DNA from: Chryseobacterium sp. c4a
GTDB taxonomy: Bacteria; Bacteroidota; Bacteroidia; Flavobacteriales; Weeksellaceae
Direction of reading: 5' to 3'
NCBI RefSeq assembly: GCF_009900745.1
Contig: NZ_WXVU01000007.1
Span: forward strand, 1-64,000
DNA: 64,000 bases
The position numbers and the translations under genes were made by a program. The notes under the pieces were generated by a model that was not told the DNA's origin, did not search any database, and saw nothing but the letters and a program-made list of their open reading frames with translations. This document shows, piece by piece, positions 63,005-64,000 of this stretch (the first letter of the stretch is position 1; each line of letters begins with the position of its first letter).

Positions 63005-63515
63005 AAGTAAATATTATTTTGAAGCTCTGGACAATTATCCATATAGCCTTCCTAATTGCCTGGAGGCATTGAATTATGCCTTGTCTTATGATCCAGAAGA
63101 TGCAGACAGCCTTTGCCTGATGGGAAGAATTTATAGTGAGATCCTTACAGATTATGAACAGGCCAAACTCTATTTTGAAGAAGCAATGCAATATAATATG
63201 GGTAACCTGAATGTTCCACAGTATTATATTAAATGTCTTCTGGATAATGAGGACTTGGATGAAGCGAAAAAGCTGATTGAATACGCAATGAAGGTAAAAG
63301 GAATTGATAAATGCAGGATTCTTATTCAGCAGTCGTTGCTTTTTGAAATCAGGCTAGAGTATAAAAAGGCATTAAAACCTTTAAAAAAAGCCAAAGTTTT
63401 TGCTTACGACCAATGTATGATTGATTTTTTGAAAGACAGAGAAAAATTTGTCAAAGCAAAAATGGCCAAAAAGCCAAAGAAAAAAGTAATTAAAAAGAAG
63501 AAGGAGGCTCAATAA
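62991..63515 (+). CDS. tetratricopeptide repeat protein, last gene of the RNA-repair operon
   Basis: A 174-residue cytosolic protein with TPR helices: SLPNCLEALNYALSYDPEDADSLCLMGRIYSEILTDYEQAKLYFEEAMQY and VPQYYIKCLLDNEDLDEAKKLIEYAM. The C-terminal 20 residues are strongly basic (AKMAKKPKKKVIKKKKEAQ), which may bind RNA or ribosomes. It starts 14 nt before the prfH stop, so it is coupled. The terminator overlaps its stop codon. A protein-protein adaptor role is inferred. Confidence 0.8.
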   Translation: MTLTKSKYYFEALDNYPYSLPNCLEALNYALSYDPEDADSLCLMGRIYSEILTDYEQAKLYFEEAMQYNMGNLNVPQYYIKCLLDNEDLDEAKKLIEYAMKVKGIDKCRILIQQSLLFEIRLEYKKALKPLKKAKVFAYDQCMIDFLKDREKFVKAKMAKKPKKKVIKKKKEAQ

Positions 63516-63527
63516 GTCTCCTTTTTA
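63501..63527 (+). terminator. intrinsic terminator of the RNA-repair operon
   Basis: AAGGAGGCT (63501-63509), CAATA, AGTCTCCTT (63515-63523, one wobble), then T. The stem includes the last codons and stop of the TPR gene. Confidence 0.85.
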
Positions 63528-63884
63528 TTAGGAATGTTGATGCAATAAATGTGAAATATAGAGCTTTTGAGAGAATAGGACTAGGGGAACAGTGATTCAT
63601 ATTGCCAACAAAAATTTATCATATGAAGCAGCCTTTTTTGTCAAATTCTATTTTGAGAAGTTTTTTTAACTTAAATAAATTTTAATTTCTATTGTCTGGA
63701 TGGGATATATTAAAGGTTATTGAATTTATAAAGTGAAATTAATAAATCAAAACAATTAAAATATAGAATAAAATTAATTTAAAATAAATAAATTTAATCA
63801 AATTGATGTATTTGCTTTTATTTAATAATTAAAGTAATGATTTTTTGTTAATAATGTATAAATTGCATAGCTTAAATGTAAAAT
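63528..63884. other. AT-rich intergenic region, 357 bp
   Basis: Very AT-rich with no gene, tRNA or strong hairpin; it presumably holds the promoter of the partial gene at 63885, but no full promoter match was found. Confidence 0.5.
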
Positions 63885-64000
63885 ATGAATAGAAAATTAC
63901 TTTTAGTACCGATTTCGGTAGCGGTTTTTTTTGCCTTTGGTAAAATCAATGCTCAAAATTCTACAAAACTTATTCAAGAGTATTATCAGAAAAGTGGAAA
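63885..64000 (+). CDS. secreted protein, 5' fragment only
   Basis: The window ends inside this gene. The 38 visible codons give a signal peptide (MNRKLLLVPISVAVFFAFGKINAQ) and the start of a mature protein, NSTKLIQEYYQKSG. Such an N-terminus is compatible with the propeptide of secreted flavobacterial metalloproteases (for example M36-type) but that is a guess. The rest lies outside the window. Confidence 0.7.
   Translation, partial: MNRKLLLVPISVAVFFAFGKINAQNSTKLIQEYYQKSG

Overview
The window reads as a chromosomal segment of a Bacteroidota species, most likely a Chryseobacterium or close relative in the Weeksellaceae/Flavobacteriia (inference from gene families, not from a search). Evidence: AT-rich DNA, promoters with the Bacteroidota TTTG / TAnnTTTG elements instead of -35/-10 boxes, almost no Shine-Dalgarno sites, several secreted proteins with type IX secretion (T9SS) C-terminal sorting domains, the T9SS protein PorD, SusE/F-like and delta-60 repeat proteins, and the Bacteroidota-typical order bamD-rpoZ-coaBC-porD-recN. 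Nearly all of it is ordinary core genome; no insertion sequence, prophage, CRISPR array or integrase was seen.

Layout. 1-5.4 kb: tRNA-Asn, the site-2 protease rseP, a small outer-membrane protein, an omega-amidase, and a three-gene sulfane-sulfur operon (persulfide dioxygenase-rhodanese fusion, rhodanese lipoprotein, thioredoxin). 5.8-12.8 kb: a HerA-like ATPase, two tandem delta-60 repeat secreted proteins, and a DnaQ-like exonuclease with a decayed C-terminal domain. 12.8-16.2 kb: lysA behind a probable leader-peptide attenuator, and poxB. 16.3-25 kb: three small TonB-C-like secreted proteins, and the miaB / TPR / sigma-54 activator / membrane protein / lptE / acidic TPR cluster. 25-27.5 kb (minus strand): DUF4126 protein, rnpA, tcdA, tatD-like. 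27.6-34.3 kb: tetR-type regulator with a palindromic operator, bamD, rpoZ, coaBC, porD, an SMI1/KNR4 protein, recN. 34.4-39.3 kb: a secreted unknown, divergent class II and class I fumarases, a small His-tailed membrane protein. 39.4-48.5 kb: AraC regulator, a FISUMP-type T9SS protein, a T9SS GH13 amylase, then a SAM-I riboswitch in front of a TonB-dependent receptor and an APC permease. 48.6-58.1 kb: prfA, a secreted unknown, prolyl oligopeptidase, a reprolysin-like T9SS protease, methylmalonyl-CoA mutase large subunit. 58.2-64 kb: a lipoprotein, a short terminated transcript with a 25-codon ORF, and an RNA-repair operon.

The most interesting region is 59.0-63.5 kb. RtcB (RNA ligase) and PrfH (release factor homologue that frees ribosomes with a damaged decoding centre) are a known partnership for repairing ribotoxin-cut 16S rRNA. 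Here the two genes share one strand with a GG...DxD...D nucleotidyltransferase-fold protein placed between them, an unrecognised very basic protein just before rtcB, and a TPR protein overlapping the end of prfH. A nucleotidyltransferase in an RNA-repair operon is an attractive candidate for an end-healing or tailing step; this role is inference.

Two other regulatory arrangements deserve attention. A 23-residue, lysine-rich leader ORF plus an intrinsic terminator lies between the lysA promoter and lysA. A SAM-I riboswitch directly after a strong promoter heads a TonB receptor-amino acid permease pair, implying sulfur-amino-acid or related nutrient uptake.
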